In this document: piece after piece, positions 50,431 through 62,645 of the stretch
Position numbering within the stretch: the first letter of the stretch is position 1
Layout of the letters: each line of letters starts with the position of its first letter
NCBI GenBank assembly: GCA_019096065.1
Contig: JAGUCH010000002.1
Location: 14,272,501 to 14,336,500 of the forward strand
Source of the DNA: Paracyclopina nana
Taxonomy: Eukaryota; Arthropoda; Copepoda; Cyclopoida; Cyclopettidae
DNA: 64,000 nucleotides
Direction: 5' to 3'
Notes under the pieces: generated by a model
The model's database searches: none
What the model saw: only the letters and a program-made list of their open reading frames with translations
What the model was told of the DNA's origin: nothing
Translations under genes and position numbers: made by a program

Positions 50431-52992
50431 TTAAGAGTCTATGCAGGAGCCAGGTGGCAAATTCATGGTAAGCCAAAATTCTAGAATCAAATGACACCTA
50501 TCCCAATAGTACCCCCATATAGTGGGATGATTAAGTTATTATGCAACATGGGCTTAGAAATGCTCCTGGGCTGAGGTAGAGGCCAATTTTTGGACCTAGG
50601 TGGAAAATTGGCGATTTTTTGGCCCTTTTTAGAAAGCATTACAAATTCAATTGCTCCAGCTAGGCAAGGCTGATCAAAAAAAAAATTTTACCACTTGACT
50701 ATTGGGTTATGAGGAGTTTTTTGACAGCAAATTATTTTCAATAAGCTTATTGGTTTGTCAGCTGAAAGAGAAAACGCTCAAAACTGTTTTTATTAAGAAA
50801 ACTTTTTTGCGGTCGATGGTTTTGGCATAAATCTTTGGCTCTTTGGAAAGCTCTGATCAAGCCACACGTTATGGCAGGTAGCCTAGGTTGAACTGACCCC
50901 ATAGCCGCTGAGCTATTCAAGCTTGAATGTGGAAAAAATAGGCATTTTTCTTTTCTGGTGCATTTATGGACATTTTTACTTCATAAAATATTTTTTTTCA
51001 TAAAATAAGAATTACTTAAATTGAAAAAGGGAACAAAAAATATTTATGGTGTTTTGGATTTCTATCACTTAAATACATTGTGCAAGGCTTGGTACACCTA
51101 GCAATAAGAATAGAATAAGTTGAAAAGAGAGTGCTTTAAAAGTGGCCCCAATGGCTCTATTTTTTGAAAAGACATAACCCAGGCATCCAATTGGATTTGG
51201 TGCCAGTTCCTGGTACTGCCACAGATACCTGGTGCTACAAAACGCATGCCTTGCACTACTTGCAAAATGCACTGCACCTGGAGCCAGTATCATGGCATAC
51301 AATTGCATTTTGTGGCACCAAGTACAATCTGCCTTGACAGTATTTTCAGGGATGATCTGTTGCAGTTGTTCCATATATGATGCATTCTGGTAGTACCAGG
51401 TAAGATTCCACATTGGATCATTGATGCACAAGTTAGATCACAAATGGAACTTATAGCCTTGGATCAACAATGTATTGTATGTGGATAGACTATAATGAAC
51501 CAGACTTGGATCGACAAAATTAATCATCCTTGGATCACCTACAAGAGCAAGGTCTTTGATAAACCAGAACTGACTACATTAACAAGCTCTTCCAAAGAGA
51601 AGGCTAAGAAAGCTAACTTAACCTGGCCACCCAAGCCAACTTTGAAAGTCTTGCTCTGTCACCCAAGCCCAGCTGGGAATGTCCTGGCCACCCAACCTTT
51701 GTAGATAGGATTCCCCAGTAGTATCAAGTACATTTTCACAGTAGATCCAAGGAAAATGAGTTTTTCTGCTAGTCTATCAATTTACAGCTTCTTTTAGTAG
51801 ACCCAGGTACTTCTCAGTCACAGCAGTTGATACAAGTATTGTCCCATCTTATCAATCCAAGTACTGTGTGCCAATCAAGGGACTTTCTGTTGCAGTCCAT
51901 CCAGGGAAGTATGTTCTACCCAATCTAAGTACAGCCACAAGACAAATGTGAGTTAGCTGAAAAGGTTAGCCCAAGTTTATAGAAGGGACAGTCTATTTAA
52001 CTAAAAATGAATAACAATTGTCTCCAAATTCAATAGCTTTGCTATGTTTTTTGGCTTCCTTACTTCATTTGAATAGATTTGATAGTCATCAACATTGATT
52101 TTTGAATTGAAAATTGAATTTCTAAACCTGACACAAATGCATGACACAAAGTGGACATTAATGAAAGAATTGAGCTCAAAAGTCTAGATCATCAAGGTTG
52201 ATGGAAGATGCCATAGATTATTCTAACCATGGAAGTGGGTCCACAAAAAATGGTGGCCTCTGGGGCCATTTTGAAACTAATTTTTCAAATTCTCTCTTCT
52301 TAACTTATTCTATTCTTATTGCTAGGTGTACCAAGCCTTGCACAATGTATTTAAGTGATAGAAATCCAAAACACCATAAATATTTTTTGTTCCCTTTTTC
52401 AATTTAAGTAATTCTTATTTTATGAAAAAAAATATTTTATGAAGTAAAAATGTCCATAAATGCACCAGAAAAGAAAAATGCCTATTTTTTCCACATTCAA
52501 GCTTGAATAGCTCAGCGGCTATGGGGTCAGTTCAACCTAGGCTACCTGCCATAACGTGTGGCTTGATCAGAGCTTTCCAAAGAGCCAAAGATTTATGCCA
52601 AAACCATCGACCGCAAAAAAGTTTTCTTAATAAAAACAGTTTTGAGCGTTTTCTCTTTCAGCTGACAAACCAATAAGCTTATTGAAAATAATTTGCTGTC
52701 AAAAAACTCCTCATAACCCAATAGTCAAGTGGTAAAATTTTTTTTTTGATCAGCCTTGCCTAGCTGGAGCAATTGAATTTGTAATGCTTTCTAAAAAGGG
52801 CCAAAAAATCGCCAATTTTCCACCTAGGTCCAAAAATTGGCCTCTACCTCAGCCCAGGAGCATTTCTAAGCCCATGTTGCATAATAACTTAATCATCCCA
52901 CTATATGGGGGTACTATTGGGATAGGTGTCATTTGATTCTAGAATTTTGGCTTACCATGAATTTGCCACCTGGCTCCTGCATAGACTCTTAA
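50431..52992. mobile_element. Long-inverted-repeat transposon (2.56 kb, about 700-bp arms, TTAA ends)
   Basis: The left arm (50431 to about 51131) and the right arm (about 52291-52992) are reverse complements with very few differences. The match starts at TTAAGAGTCTATGCAGGAGC and its complement ending AGACTCTTAA. The central 1.16 kb is unique, contains words such as TACCTGGT and TTGGATCAAC in several copies, and has no transposase frame. TTAA at both ends suggests a piggyBac-like target site, but the next bases are not the usual CCC. Confidence 0.8.
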
Positions 52993-53158
52993 TTTATGGG
53001 CTCCCGCTCAGTATAATTTTTTCTGATGTGCTTTGACAAATTCTTTTTACTGTTGAATACTCTCATAAGCATTAATGACTTTATATATGGGCTCCCACTC
53101 AGTATAATGTTTTCTGATGTGCTTTGTCGAATTCGTTTTACTGTTGAATACTCTCATT
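52993..53158. repeat. Two tandem copies of an about 88-bp unit beside the element
   Basis: Copy 1 (52993-53080) and copy 2 (53081-53158) share ATGGGCTCCC-CTCAGTATAAT, TTTTCTGATGTGCTTTG and TTTTACTGTTGAATACTCTC. CATTAATGACTTTA at the second junction also occurs directly left of the transposon (50420-50433). Confidence 0.7.
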
Positions 53159-53450
53159 GAACTTTACATTTTTAAGACAATGTGATAGCTTAGCCTTAAC
53201 CTTCCCAATCCAACAATCACAAACACCTTTATAGTTTTTATATGATGGAAAGCAATTTTCGCATGTATAATTCAGTTTACCAATTCGTCTCAGTTCATAT
53301 TACTATACATATATAAAAGCTCTGATGTTTAACTTTATCAAGTGACACACATTATAAAGTATTTTATAAGGTGTGTTGCTCCTCTGTTTGACCAGAGACC
53401 ATGATATTGTCCAAGAAGTAAATCCCATGTTAGAAAAAAGGAGAAAAAAT
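53159..53450. other. Spacer
   Basis: Nothing recognised besides AT-rich DNA. Confidence 0.35.
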
Positions 53451-53522
53451 GCCAAGTATGGGGATCGAACCCTGATCATCTAGATTAGAAGTCCAACGCT
53501 CTACTGACTGAGCTACCAATAC
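53451..53522 (-). tRNA. tRNA-Arg(UCU)-like unit, aberrant T arm
   Basis: The minus strand reads GTATTGGTAGCTCAGTCAGT, then AGAGC, the anticodon arm TTGGA-CTTCTAA-TCTAG with anticodon TCT, then CAGGGTTCGATCCCC. The A box (TAGCTCAGTCAGTAG) and B box (GGTTCGATCCC) are intact and a T6 run follows at once, so Pol III transcription is plausible. The D and anticodon stems pair. The canonical T stem pairs only 3 of 5, and the acceptor GTATTGG pairs best with CCCATAC, which would leave a shortened T arm. Either a pseudogene, a SINE head, or an odd tRNA. Coordinates take the normal length. Confidence 0.5.
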
Positions 53523-54167
53523 AGACAGAATAATTAATGTCAGAATTCCTTCTTATTCTTATTCTCAGCTGAGCTAAGCTTAGTAGAACAGTAGAGCCTT
53601 TTCAGAGGTACCAGACAAAACTTAATCTAACACATCTTTTAGCCCCCAAAAATGCCAAATTCTAAATGCACAATTTTTTAATGGAATGATTAACGCTTTC
53701 TGTTACTCTTGCACTACTGAGGGCCTCTCAACCCTAGCCTTCAAGTAATGGATCAGGTGCTAAGTCAAGATCGCCTGGTCTTGTATCCTAGTTAAGATTT
53801 GAAAATTACTCTCCATCACATAAAATCGAATATACAAGTACACAAATAATAAAACAGCCTAACAAAACATCTAAGCTCATTTTGCAAAGTAAAAATCTCG
53901 TGGCATTACTTGGCTCTCGCAAGCTCGAGCCCGCAAAAATGCCACTCGATTTCTACTTTACAAAATTTGCTCAGCTATTTTATTAGCTTGTTTTATAAAT
54001 TGTTTACATATATAAATAGATATTATGGGTTGCTGATAAGTTTATTTCCAATGCATCATATGATATTGAGTTTCAGTGGACATAATAATTTATGACTGCC
54101 GATGAAAATTCGGTTCTTATGCCTCATTCGTCCACCATGGCCAATACCATAAACGCACAGCTTGAGA
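53523..54167. other. Spacer and 3' UTR of the Na+/K+-ATPase gene
   Basis: No gene is recognised. The right part is the probable 3' UTR of the minus-strand pump gene. Confidence 0.45.
54041..54046 (-). terminator. Poly(A) signal of the Na+/K+-ATPase gene
   Basis: AATAAA on the minus strand, about 120 nt after the stop codon. Confidence 0.55.
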
Positions 54168-57100
54168 TTAGTAGTAAGTTTCACGCTCAACCCAGTTGCC
54201 AGGGGGAAGACGACGAAGCAGGGTCTTCCTACACTCATCATAAACCCAGATCAACAGGGAGAAGGGGAGGGCAGGCAACCACCAGTAGAACTTGAGTGGG
54301 TACATCCTGAGACCCTTGTCCATGCCAGGAGTGTAGGACAGGAATGCAGCCAGTGCGGTCTCAAAGCACAAACCAAAGTTCATGAACCAGTTGGACATGC
54401 CTTGTTGGAAGACAGACAGCTTTCGCGTTTTACAAATGATGAGATCAGCCCATTGGACAATAACAATTGAGACAAAGAAGGCAGTGTGGCAAGTGTACTC
54501 AAGGACTTTTCTGTCCCTGTAGGTCCATTCCTGGCCATAGGAGTCTTCCAAGTCATTGATGGCAATGGAGTCCCAAGCCTTCCTGAGGCCAAAGAGCTTA
54601 CCAGGAAGGAAGCCATTCTCAGCCAGAATGACAAAGTAGACAAAGAAGCCAGCAGAGGCCTGGATCATACCAATTTGGCCATAAGCCATGGAGATCAAAC
54701 GTTCATTCACCAACTTGTCAGAGAATGGATTTCTTGGAGGACGCTTCATGATATCAGACTCGGCCTTCTCATAAGCCATAGAGATAGCAGGAACCATGTC
54801 AGTACCAAGATCGATACATAGGATGGTGACAGTGCCAAGAGGAAGGGGTACATCAGCCAAGATGAAAAGTAGGAAAGGAGAGATCTCAGGAATATTTGAT
54901 GTAAGGGTGTAGGCAATGGACTTCTTCAAATTGTCAAAGATCAAGCGACCCTCTTCCACACCAGTAACAATAGAGGCAAAGTTGTCATCAAGCAGAATCA
55001 TGTCAGCGGCTTGCTTCGACACATCTGATCCAGCAATACCCATAGCCACACCAATGTCAGCTTTCTTCAAAGCAGGCGAGTCATTGACACCATCTCCAGT
55101 CACAGCCACAATAGCTCCCATTCTCTGGCAACCATCAACAATGATCAGCTTCTGCTGAGGGGAAGTCCTAGCAAATACAATTTCATTGTGGTACATCAGA
55201 ATCTCATCCAATTGCTCAGGGCTCAGATCCTTCAATTCTCCACCATGGACAACAGCAGCATGTGCATCACGTGGGTTAACTTCAGCAACAGTAACACCCC
55301 TCTCAGCAGCAATGTCCTCAACAGTCAGATTGCCCTCTGAGATAATTCCAACAGACTTGGCAATAGCCTTGGCAGTAATAGGGTGATCACCAGTGACCAT
55401 GATAACTTTGATTCCAGCCGATCGGCACTTAGCAACAGCATCAGGCACAGCAGCACGAGGAGGATCAATCATAGACACAAGGCCAACAAAACGCAATCCA
55501 TCCAAGGGGAAGTTGACTTCATCAGGGTTAAATGGGTATCCTTTGGGATATTGATCTTGAGGAAGGGTAAAGTCACAGAATCCCAACACACGCTCTCCCA
55601 AACCTCCAAGCTCCATGTAGGCATTGTTGAAGCTCTCCTTCCAGGCATCATCCATAGTCTCTTCTTTGCCATTAACCAGAATGGTAGAGCAACGCTCCAC
55701 AATTCTCTCAGGTGCTCCTTTCATCACAAGCAGGTATCCACTCTTACCATCTTGCTCATGGACAGACACTTGGTACTTGTTGGTTGAGTTGAAGGGAATT
55801 TCACAGACCTTCTTGTTCTTAGCCCTGTATGCCATGACATCTCCAATGGAGAGCTCAGTGCACTTCAAAATTGCAGCCTCAGAAGCATCACCATTGACCT
55901 CTCTCTTGAGAACAGGGATTCCAGACTGGCCTTGCTTAAACTCAGCGCGGTTGCAAAGAGCTGCCACTCTTTCCAGATACTTCCAGCCAGGCAACTGCTT
56001 GTAGTTGGAGGAGCCAGTCTGGTCTTCAGAAGTGTCAGCGTCATGAATCTGGTTATCAAACCACAAGTGAGCAACAGTCATTCTGTTTTGGGTCAGCGTT
56101 CCGGTTTTATCAGAGCAGATGGTGGATGTAGAGCCAAGGGTTTCAACAGCCTCAAGATTCTTAACCAGGCAGTTCTTGGAGGCCATTCTCTTTGCAGTGA
56201 GGGTAAGGCAGACAGTCACAGTAGCCAACAGACCCTCTGGCACATTAGCAACAATGATACCAATCAGGAAGATGACAGCATCAAGCCAATGGTATCCCAA
56301 AATGAAGGCAATGATGAAGAAAGAAACTCCCAGGAAAACAGCCACACCAGTAATAATATGGATGAAATGGGCAATTTCCTTGGCAATGGGGGTGTCTCCA
56401 GTCTCAAGTCCAGATGCCAAACCAGCGATACGACCCATGACAGTATTGTCACCAATATTGACGACAATGCCAGTAGCAGTTCCTTCAACAGCATTGGTGG
56501 AGAAAAAGGCCAAGTTCTTGGTTTCAAGGGGATTGTCATTAGTAAATTCAGGGGAGCGGGCTTGAGGCTCTGACTCTCCAGTCAGGGAAGAATTGTCAAC
56601 CTTGAAGTTCCTGGCCTCCAAAACTCTAATGTCAGCAGGCAAACGGTCACCAAACTTAACCTCAATGACATCACCAATGGTGAGCTCCTCAGCTTTCAAG
56701 TTCGTCTTCTCTCCATCACGAATGGCCAAAGCATACTGAGGTACCATGTTCTTGAAGGATTCCATGATTTTAGCAGATTTAGATTCTTGGTAGTAGGAGA
56801 ACACACCAGTCACAACCACGACAACAGTCAAGACAATACCAAGATACAAGTTATCATCTGGGGGTTCCTCAAAAGCGGTGGCCTAAATGGGAAGATTTGA
56901 ATAATGGGCCGCATTCTGTACATGATTTTTGCTTTACCTGGATAGAGTAGGCAATGAAGCAGAGAATGGCTCCAACCCACAAGAGCATGGCAAAACCAGA
57001 GAACAAGTTTCTGCAAAACTTGATCCACTCTGGGGTGGTAGGAGGCGGAGTCAATGCGTTGGGTCCGTATTTTTCGAAATTCTTGACAGCCTGCGCCTTT

Positions 57101-57296
57101 GTCAAACCTCTGTTGAGATCAGTGCTGAACCTCTTGGCCAATTCTTCAACAGAGACCTTGTGGACATCCAACTCAAGCTCTTGCTTGAGATTGTCCATAC
57201 GGGACTTCTCTGAAAAATGTTTATATTCACAACTGGGGTTGTCATTCAGTAAAATCTTTTTCATTACTTACCCTCTGCCTTAGTGCGTTTCACCAT
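54168..57296 (-). CDS. ATP1A: Na+/K+-ATPase alpha subunit
   Basis: P-type pump of the plasma membrane that exports three Na+ and imports two K+ per ATP. Three exons: 57272-57296 (start codon 57296), 56938-57209 and 54168-56882, in phase, 1003 residues, the normal family length. Seen: TGES actuator loop (LTGESEP), phosphorylation site DKTGTLT, hinge motif [17 protein letters not shown], cation-binding helix M4 ([13 protein letters not shown]), M5-M6 ([32 protein letters not shown]) and the canonical C-terminus ETYY. In the M1-M2 loop ([18 protein letters not shown]) the two ouabain-determining positions are Gln and Asn, as in sensitive pumps. The tiny first exon encodes only MVKRTKAE plus one base. 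Almost the whole pump is in one exon. Confidence 0.97.
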
Positions 57297-58187
57297 GATG
57301 GCGGCCCTAAGTTAGGAGCGAAAATCGAAAAATGTTCTTGCTCCTACGAGCGAAGCTGGAGGTCTGACAATCGTTTGGAAGCTCCAGGCGGGGTGTATAT
57401 GAAGATCTGAAGAACCTGCCCCTAAACTGGATTCGAGCTAGTGTATACAGGCTTAGCTGCGGAGCGTGGACGCCAGGAGAAAAATCCAGCTTCCAGCGCG
57501 CAAGGCGCATTCAACAGGTGAGCCCTGAGAGCATCAGTAGCTCAGCAAATAAAAATCTAGGTTAGTAAGGGATAGTTACTCTGTTTCAGACTTTCAATCT
57601 AAGTATCTGACTAGAAATTTGACCCATTGCTATTAGACGGAAATATTATTTTTGTTCTTTGGTCGACTTTAATGAGTTTATAACTTATCTTTATTGCCTA
57701 TTTCATGCTACTTCCCACCTTCTCTTTGCAGGGAAAATGCCGTATCAGAAATAAGCTATTGTAGCTTAAATTATTTTTATGCAAAACTTTCGGATTATAA
57801 GGCAATGAGAAACGGGAAGCCTGACGGAAATAAATTTCATGGACCTTGTCATCCAGGTTACATGTGCCATGCGCATGAGAGGAGGGTAGCTCGCAGGCCA
57901 GCAAGCAGCCTGTTACTAAGCACAATGCAAACAAGTTTCCATCTACAATTCTACAGAGCTAGCCTAGCTAGGGCATCTGGAGGCCAGATATTTGCCACAT
58001 GTGGCGGTGCTAGCTTAGCTTGCAGTTGGCACTTCTAGCCCACTGCTACAGACGAGAATTCCTGCTCCAAGTGCAGGAAATTTCCATCGTGATGATATCA
58101 TGCTCTCAAACATGGATCAGATAAAATGTCACACTAGAACTGCTCTGATATAAGCAGTTAAAATAAGTTTTAAATCGAGGTTATATT
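57297..58187. other. Na+/K+-ATPase upstream region and FARSB 3' side
   Basis: The left part must hold the pump promoter and leader. No TATA box is convincing. No other gene is seen. Confidence 0.45.
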
Positions 58188-60581
58188 TCATAGGAAACGC
58201 TCAATGTTCAATTCCATAGCAGCTATAGGCAAACCCAGGTCAAACTTGGCCAATGTTTCGGGATGCAAGACACCCAATTGTCCCACTACCATGCCATATG
58301 CCACAATTTCAGCGCACCTGCCAGGAAAATAGGTGGGGTCGTCTGATCCCCTCAGATAATATCCAGCAGATTCTCCTTGGGACACTGGAGGTACTTCTAA
58401 AAGCTGCATCACTCTATCCAAGAGGCCATGCACTGTTTCAAACCCCGGCGTTTTGTTGTAGTTGAGAGCACACAATTGGCGTTGATTCCTTGCACCAACA
58501 TCTTTCAAGTCATCCTTGAGGACCACATCAGAAATTTCAAACAACTTCATTGGCAGAGGCATCTTGAGGTTGGCTTGCACTGTTTTAAGCAGCCCTGGTA
58601 ACAATGTCGTTCTGGCAACCTGGAACTCCAGGGTTTTAGGATTGGCAATGTGTACTGCGTTGAATGGCATTTCTTTACGTAGCCTTGAGGACACATCATC
58701 CCGAGAGCAGAGGCTGAATGTTAGAGCCTCGGTGAAGCCTGCTTGAGCAATTTGCTCTCTCAATTGATCAGTCAATTTGTTGATAGGCTGCTGAGTGGCA
58801 ATCGTCATCGTCTTGGGAATCGTCTTAGCCAAGTTGTTGTATCCATAGGCGATGGCAACATCTTCATAAATGTCCACTGCATGCAGAACATCGTGCCTCG
58901 TAGGGGGGATAGTGACTTCGATTGCTTCAGCTCCTTTAGCCTCTGAAAGCAGGCACATTTTCGAAAGTAGCTTGGCAATTTCTCCAGATTCGAGACCCAC
59001 TCCAACCAGATTATTGACCCTAGCCTTAGTTATTGTCTCTTTGCGATACTCCAAGGTGGGGTAGGTCAGGGTTGATCCATTAGGTTGAACCACTTGAGCT
59101 GACTCTATCGCAAAAGGTTCAGAGCAATAGACAGAGAACATGGTGACGATGGTGTCCAACACAACTTTGGTTTTAGTGAGATCAGTTCCCGTGCATTCAA
59201 TGAATACGTTTCTAGTATTGAGGCTGATTTTGCTATGATCTCCGTTGATTATGGGTGGCATTGACAAGACAATCCCATTTGAGTCATAGATGACAGGGTA
59301 TACAGGACTGTCTTTGATGATGGGCAAGTATTGCTTCAAATGACTATCCCCCTGTAAAAAAGCACCAAAATCTAATTATGGTATATCCAATAATATGGCA
59401 GTAGCATTTCGTCTAGCTAAATCGTCATATGAAATGCCCATTTTTGTGCCACTTTAGTGGCTTTCCCCCCTTGATTAGACGTAATAAGACAAATTAGATT
59501 TGACTTAAGGCCCAAAGTTATCAGCTATGTACGAACGCTGAAAGAAAACTTTCTCGCTGCAGCAATAATAGCTACAGAATCCAAAGGAAAAAAATTCCAC
59601 AAGCAAACTAAATATGACCTTTGCTTTGATTCTGCAGCTTTGAACTTCTTTTAAATAAAATTTGGCTGAAACTTTAAAAGTACAACCGCTCGCAATAAAT
59701 GAATGAGAGAATATGAACGCACTTTCAAGTGAAACTTCTCATAATTTTTTATAAGACCCTAGCGTCAATAAGTGTCACAAATCTGAAACTACCTAGAATA
59801 AGATTACTTGATTTTAAATAAGATTACTTGATTTTGAATAAGATCGTTTGATTTTATATAGGATTATTTGATTTTAAATAAATGGCAGTTTTGATCTTAC
59901 TGAATACAGTTCCATCAGCTCAGTTGCAGTAAATTCTTTAGTCTGATTCAAGGGCTTGAATTTGATTTGATCGGGGGGCTTTGCCATGTACTTGAAGGGG
60001 CCTTGAATCGTGTCCAAATCGTGGGTTCCAATCGCCACCAGAGTTCGCTTGCGAGCAATATTTTGGTGCAATTTATCTTGCAGGTCGATGAAACTGTCAT
60101 ACCTTTAAGAAAGTAATTAATCTGTGCTCATGGTGAACATTCACACATTTCATTTACCTTTCTTTTGTGAAAGTGACATTCCGAAGAACAGCTGCAACAC
60201 AGTGAGGCCTGATTTCCGAAGTAGACTTGTCAATCACCAATGTTTGTCCGTTCTTAGGGTTGGCCAGTCCCTTGTAATGGGGAATCTTCATCCTGAAAAA
60301 ATATTGCATCAGCCCTCTTATCCATGAAATTACGTATCCATCAGCAACTCTTACTTTCCCTGGAAAATTAGCAGGCTCCGGACTAATCCTTCAAGACACA
60401 AAAGGTCGTATCGGTTGGCTCCAATCTCAATTTTGTAAGTGACTCGACCGTCATCCTCCTTCACAACTTCGTCCAATTCAAGCCCAAATTCAAAGCACAG
60501 CTCATCGAAAGCCTGCTCAGACAAGTTGGGCTGGCCAAGAGCCTCCAGTAGTTCATCTCGATTCACACCGATCGTTGGCAT
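58188..60581 (-). CDS. FARSB: Phenylalanyl-tRNA synthetase beta subunit, cytosolic
   Basis: Charges tRNA-Phe as an alpha2-beta2 enzyme; the beta subunit carries the editing (B3/4) and tRNA-contact domains. Four exons: 60355-60581, 60158-60292, 59901-60102 and 58188-59351, 575 residues against about 589 in human. Conserved stretches: [125 protein letters not shown] and YFPGRCAEI. The start ([16 protein letters not shown]) agrees with the human N-terminus. It is divergently paired with mL37. Confidence 0.97.
59801..59880. repeat. Minisatellite, 4 x 20 bp
   Basis: Four copies of AGATTACTTGATTTTAAATA with few changes, in the FARSB intron between exons 3 and 4, close to the exon 3 donor. Confidence 0.85.
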
Positions 60582-60962
60582 TTTGAAGGCTGTGAAACTT
60601 CAACAAACAGATCTCAAGCGAGTTTCGGCTTAAAAAGAAGACAACTCAGATTATCTGTTTGCTGTGAAAAATTTCAGCTAACGTCACATCCGTGAACTAC
60701 TGAATCACAAATTTTCAGGCAACTTATTCCAGAAAAATGACTGTCAAGTCTGGCATCACGCAGCGTTCAATGAGCAGACTACAAATAAGCAATACCATAA
60801 GTTTTTTCAATATATTTTCGAACTAAAATTGAGGAACTGTTCCCATTAGAATTTCTGGTTGCCTTTTTCGCTATGATTCGCGGTATTTTCCGATCACTAA
60901 AATTGCTGATAAATAAACAACACAAAAAATCGCGATAAAATTGATACAGTTTTCTCGTGAAA
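60582..60962. promoter_or_regulatory. Shared divergent promoter of FARSB and mL37
   Basis: 381 bp separate the two start codons, transcribed away from each other. No TATA box is clear on either side, as is common for housekeeping gene pairs. Confidence 0.55.
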
Positions 60963-62549
60963 ATGAGGTTGTCTGCGTGTCGATTGATGCCAGTGTCCAA
61001 CAACAAAATATACAGGCCTCGAAAGTTCAATTTGAAGTTCAGCAATGCATGGCACGAGTCTTGTGAAGTCGAAGTCAAGGATGAGGGATATCGAGCCGCC
61101 TGTGAATCGCGAGGAATAAAAGTTTACAGTGCTGAAGTAAGCTTATGAAATAAGTTTTTCCATTATTCTTTCATTTTTCTATTTAGGAAGTTTTGAGGCC
61201 TTTCTTGCCAGATATGGGTCTCAGCGATGAAGAGTTGGAGTTACACAGGAAAAAATCGCCTGTAATTGATGGTCTCCAAGACCCAAGGGAGCATCCACTC
61301 TATCAGGAGATTTCTTGTAAAACCTTCAATGCTTTTACGAGGCTTATCAAGTATGCTGGACTGGATCAGGCAAAATGTTTGACCAACTCGGTTGAGGTAG
61401 AAGAAGGCTTGCCTAAGTCGCTTGTGGAGAAAATCAGCTCTATTGAGGGTGTTATGCCACATGGAGAAGAGCTCATGCATCGAGTTCTTAAAGATTCGAT
61501 GATTTTCGACGCTACTCAAAAAAAGTTGCCCAAAAATCCAGCCGTTCCAAATATTAACTGGAATCCTGTGTTAGATCGCATGCATAGGCCTTTGCCATAT
61601 GAAGAAGGCAGTTTTTCTTGGGGAAGAAATCTCAGACGAGAGTATGGGATTCCTAACAAGCGTAAAAAGTAGGCTTGCTTCTAAAAAGCTTTGATGAGTT
61701 TCATTAATGCCTTGAAATTTCAGCTTAAATGTGCTAAGGGGAATGTACCATTGCTTTGACTTGTTGGCGATTGAGTACCCTGCCCTTCTCAACAGACTGC
61801 ACCTCGAGGATGTGCCACTCAGGCAGTTCATTCAAAGAAATGGTCAAAGAGTGCGTGTGACTAGCCCTATATTTTATATGGTCACAGATGAGCAACCATT
61901 GAAGCCATATGCGTCCAAAGAAACAGTTGAATCTACCAAGTCTTTGAAATTGCCAGATTTGGGGCCTCTCAATTGCCTTTCGTACCTATTTGACAACCAA
62001 ATTTATTGTCACGAAAATTTTTTTCCTGTTAAGGACTCCGTGAAGAGCTTCAAGGATATTCGCGTGCCACACATCCACACGTGCTTTGAAGTGAATTTGA
62101 GTGTCAATCAAGAGGGAAGATTAGATGTTGACTACCATGGCCGATCTCTGATTATGGCCTTTGCTGCAGCTTTAGGTCAGGCAAGGCTTATATATGGACC
62201 TGAAGTGACAGGGGTCCTTCCACAGCCTATCACTGTTCACTTCATTAATGGGAATGGTAAAAAGTTCCATTTCAGTGCCTTCCAGCTTAACACACTTGAC
62301 TTGGATGGGGAAGTGAAGAATATTTTCTGGCACGAACCTTCGCTGGAAGCTTTATTCTCTACTTGCGAATATGTCGACGCAGTACCAACTCTACAAGGCT
62401 ACAATCACAGCATATTCAACAAGTTGCTTGCTATGTATTTGCAAAATACCTCATTGGTGAATGGGACCTTCTTTCAGCTGAAGGGCCAACTCGAAATGGA
62501 AAGGAAGGAAGACAAGGCCGGCAACAACGTGGCGGTCTTGAGCCCATAA
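60963..62549 (+). CDS. MRPL37: Large mitoribosomal subunit protein mL37
   Basis: Structural protein of the mitochondrial large ribosomal subunit. Three exons: 60963-61136, 61187-61668 and 61724-62549, in phase, 493 residues (human about 423). Family similarity: REHPLYQEISC near residue 85, LTNSVEVEEGLPKSLVEKI, LIMAFAAALGQARLIYGPEV, HFSAFQLNTLDLDGEVKNIFW, FNKLLAMYLQN. The N-terminus (MRLSACRLMPVSNN) can serve as a mitochondrial presequence. The C-terminal about 35 residues after AMYLQN extend beyond the human end and are low-complexity and charged, so the true end may differ (for example a missed small intron near 62450). Confidence 0.88.
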
Positions 62550-62639
62550 ATGGAAGCAATCCAAGCCTGAGGACTAACAGCACTTGGCAGAGCTGGCAGC
62601 TCCAGTCAACCAGATGATGGTGGAGGTGTCAGTCTGGAC

Positions 62640-62645
62640 AATAAA
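62640..62645 (+). terminator. Poly(A) signal of mL37
   Basis: AATAAA about 90 nt after the stop codon. Confidence 0.5.

Noticed and set aside
51069-51431. 120-codon minus-strand frame inside the long-inverted-repeat element
   Set aside because: Half of it lies in the non-coding arm and it has no transposase motif.
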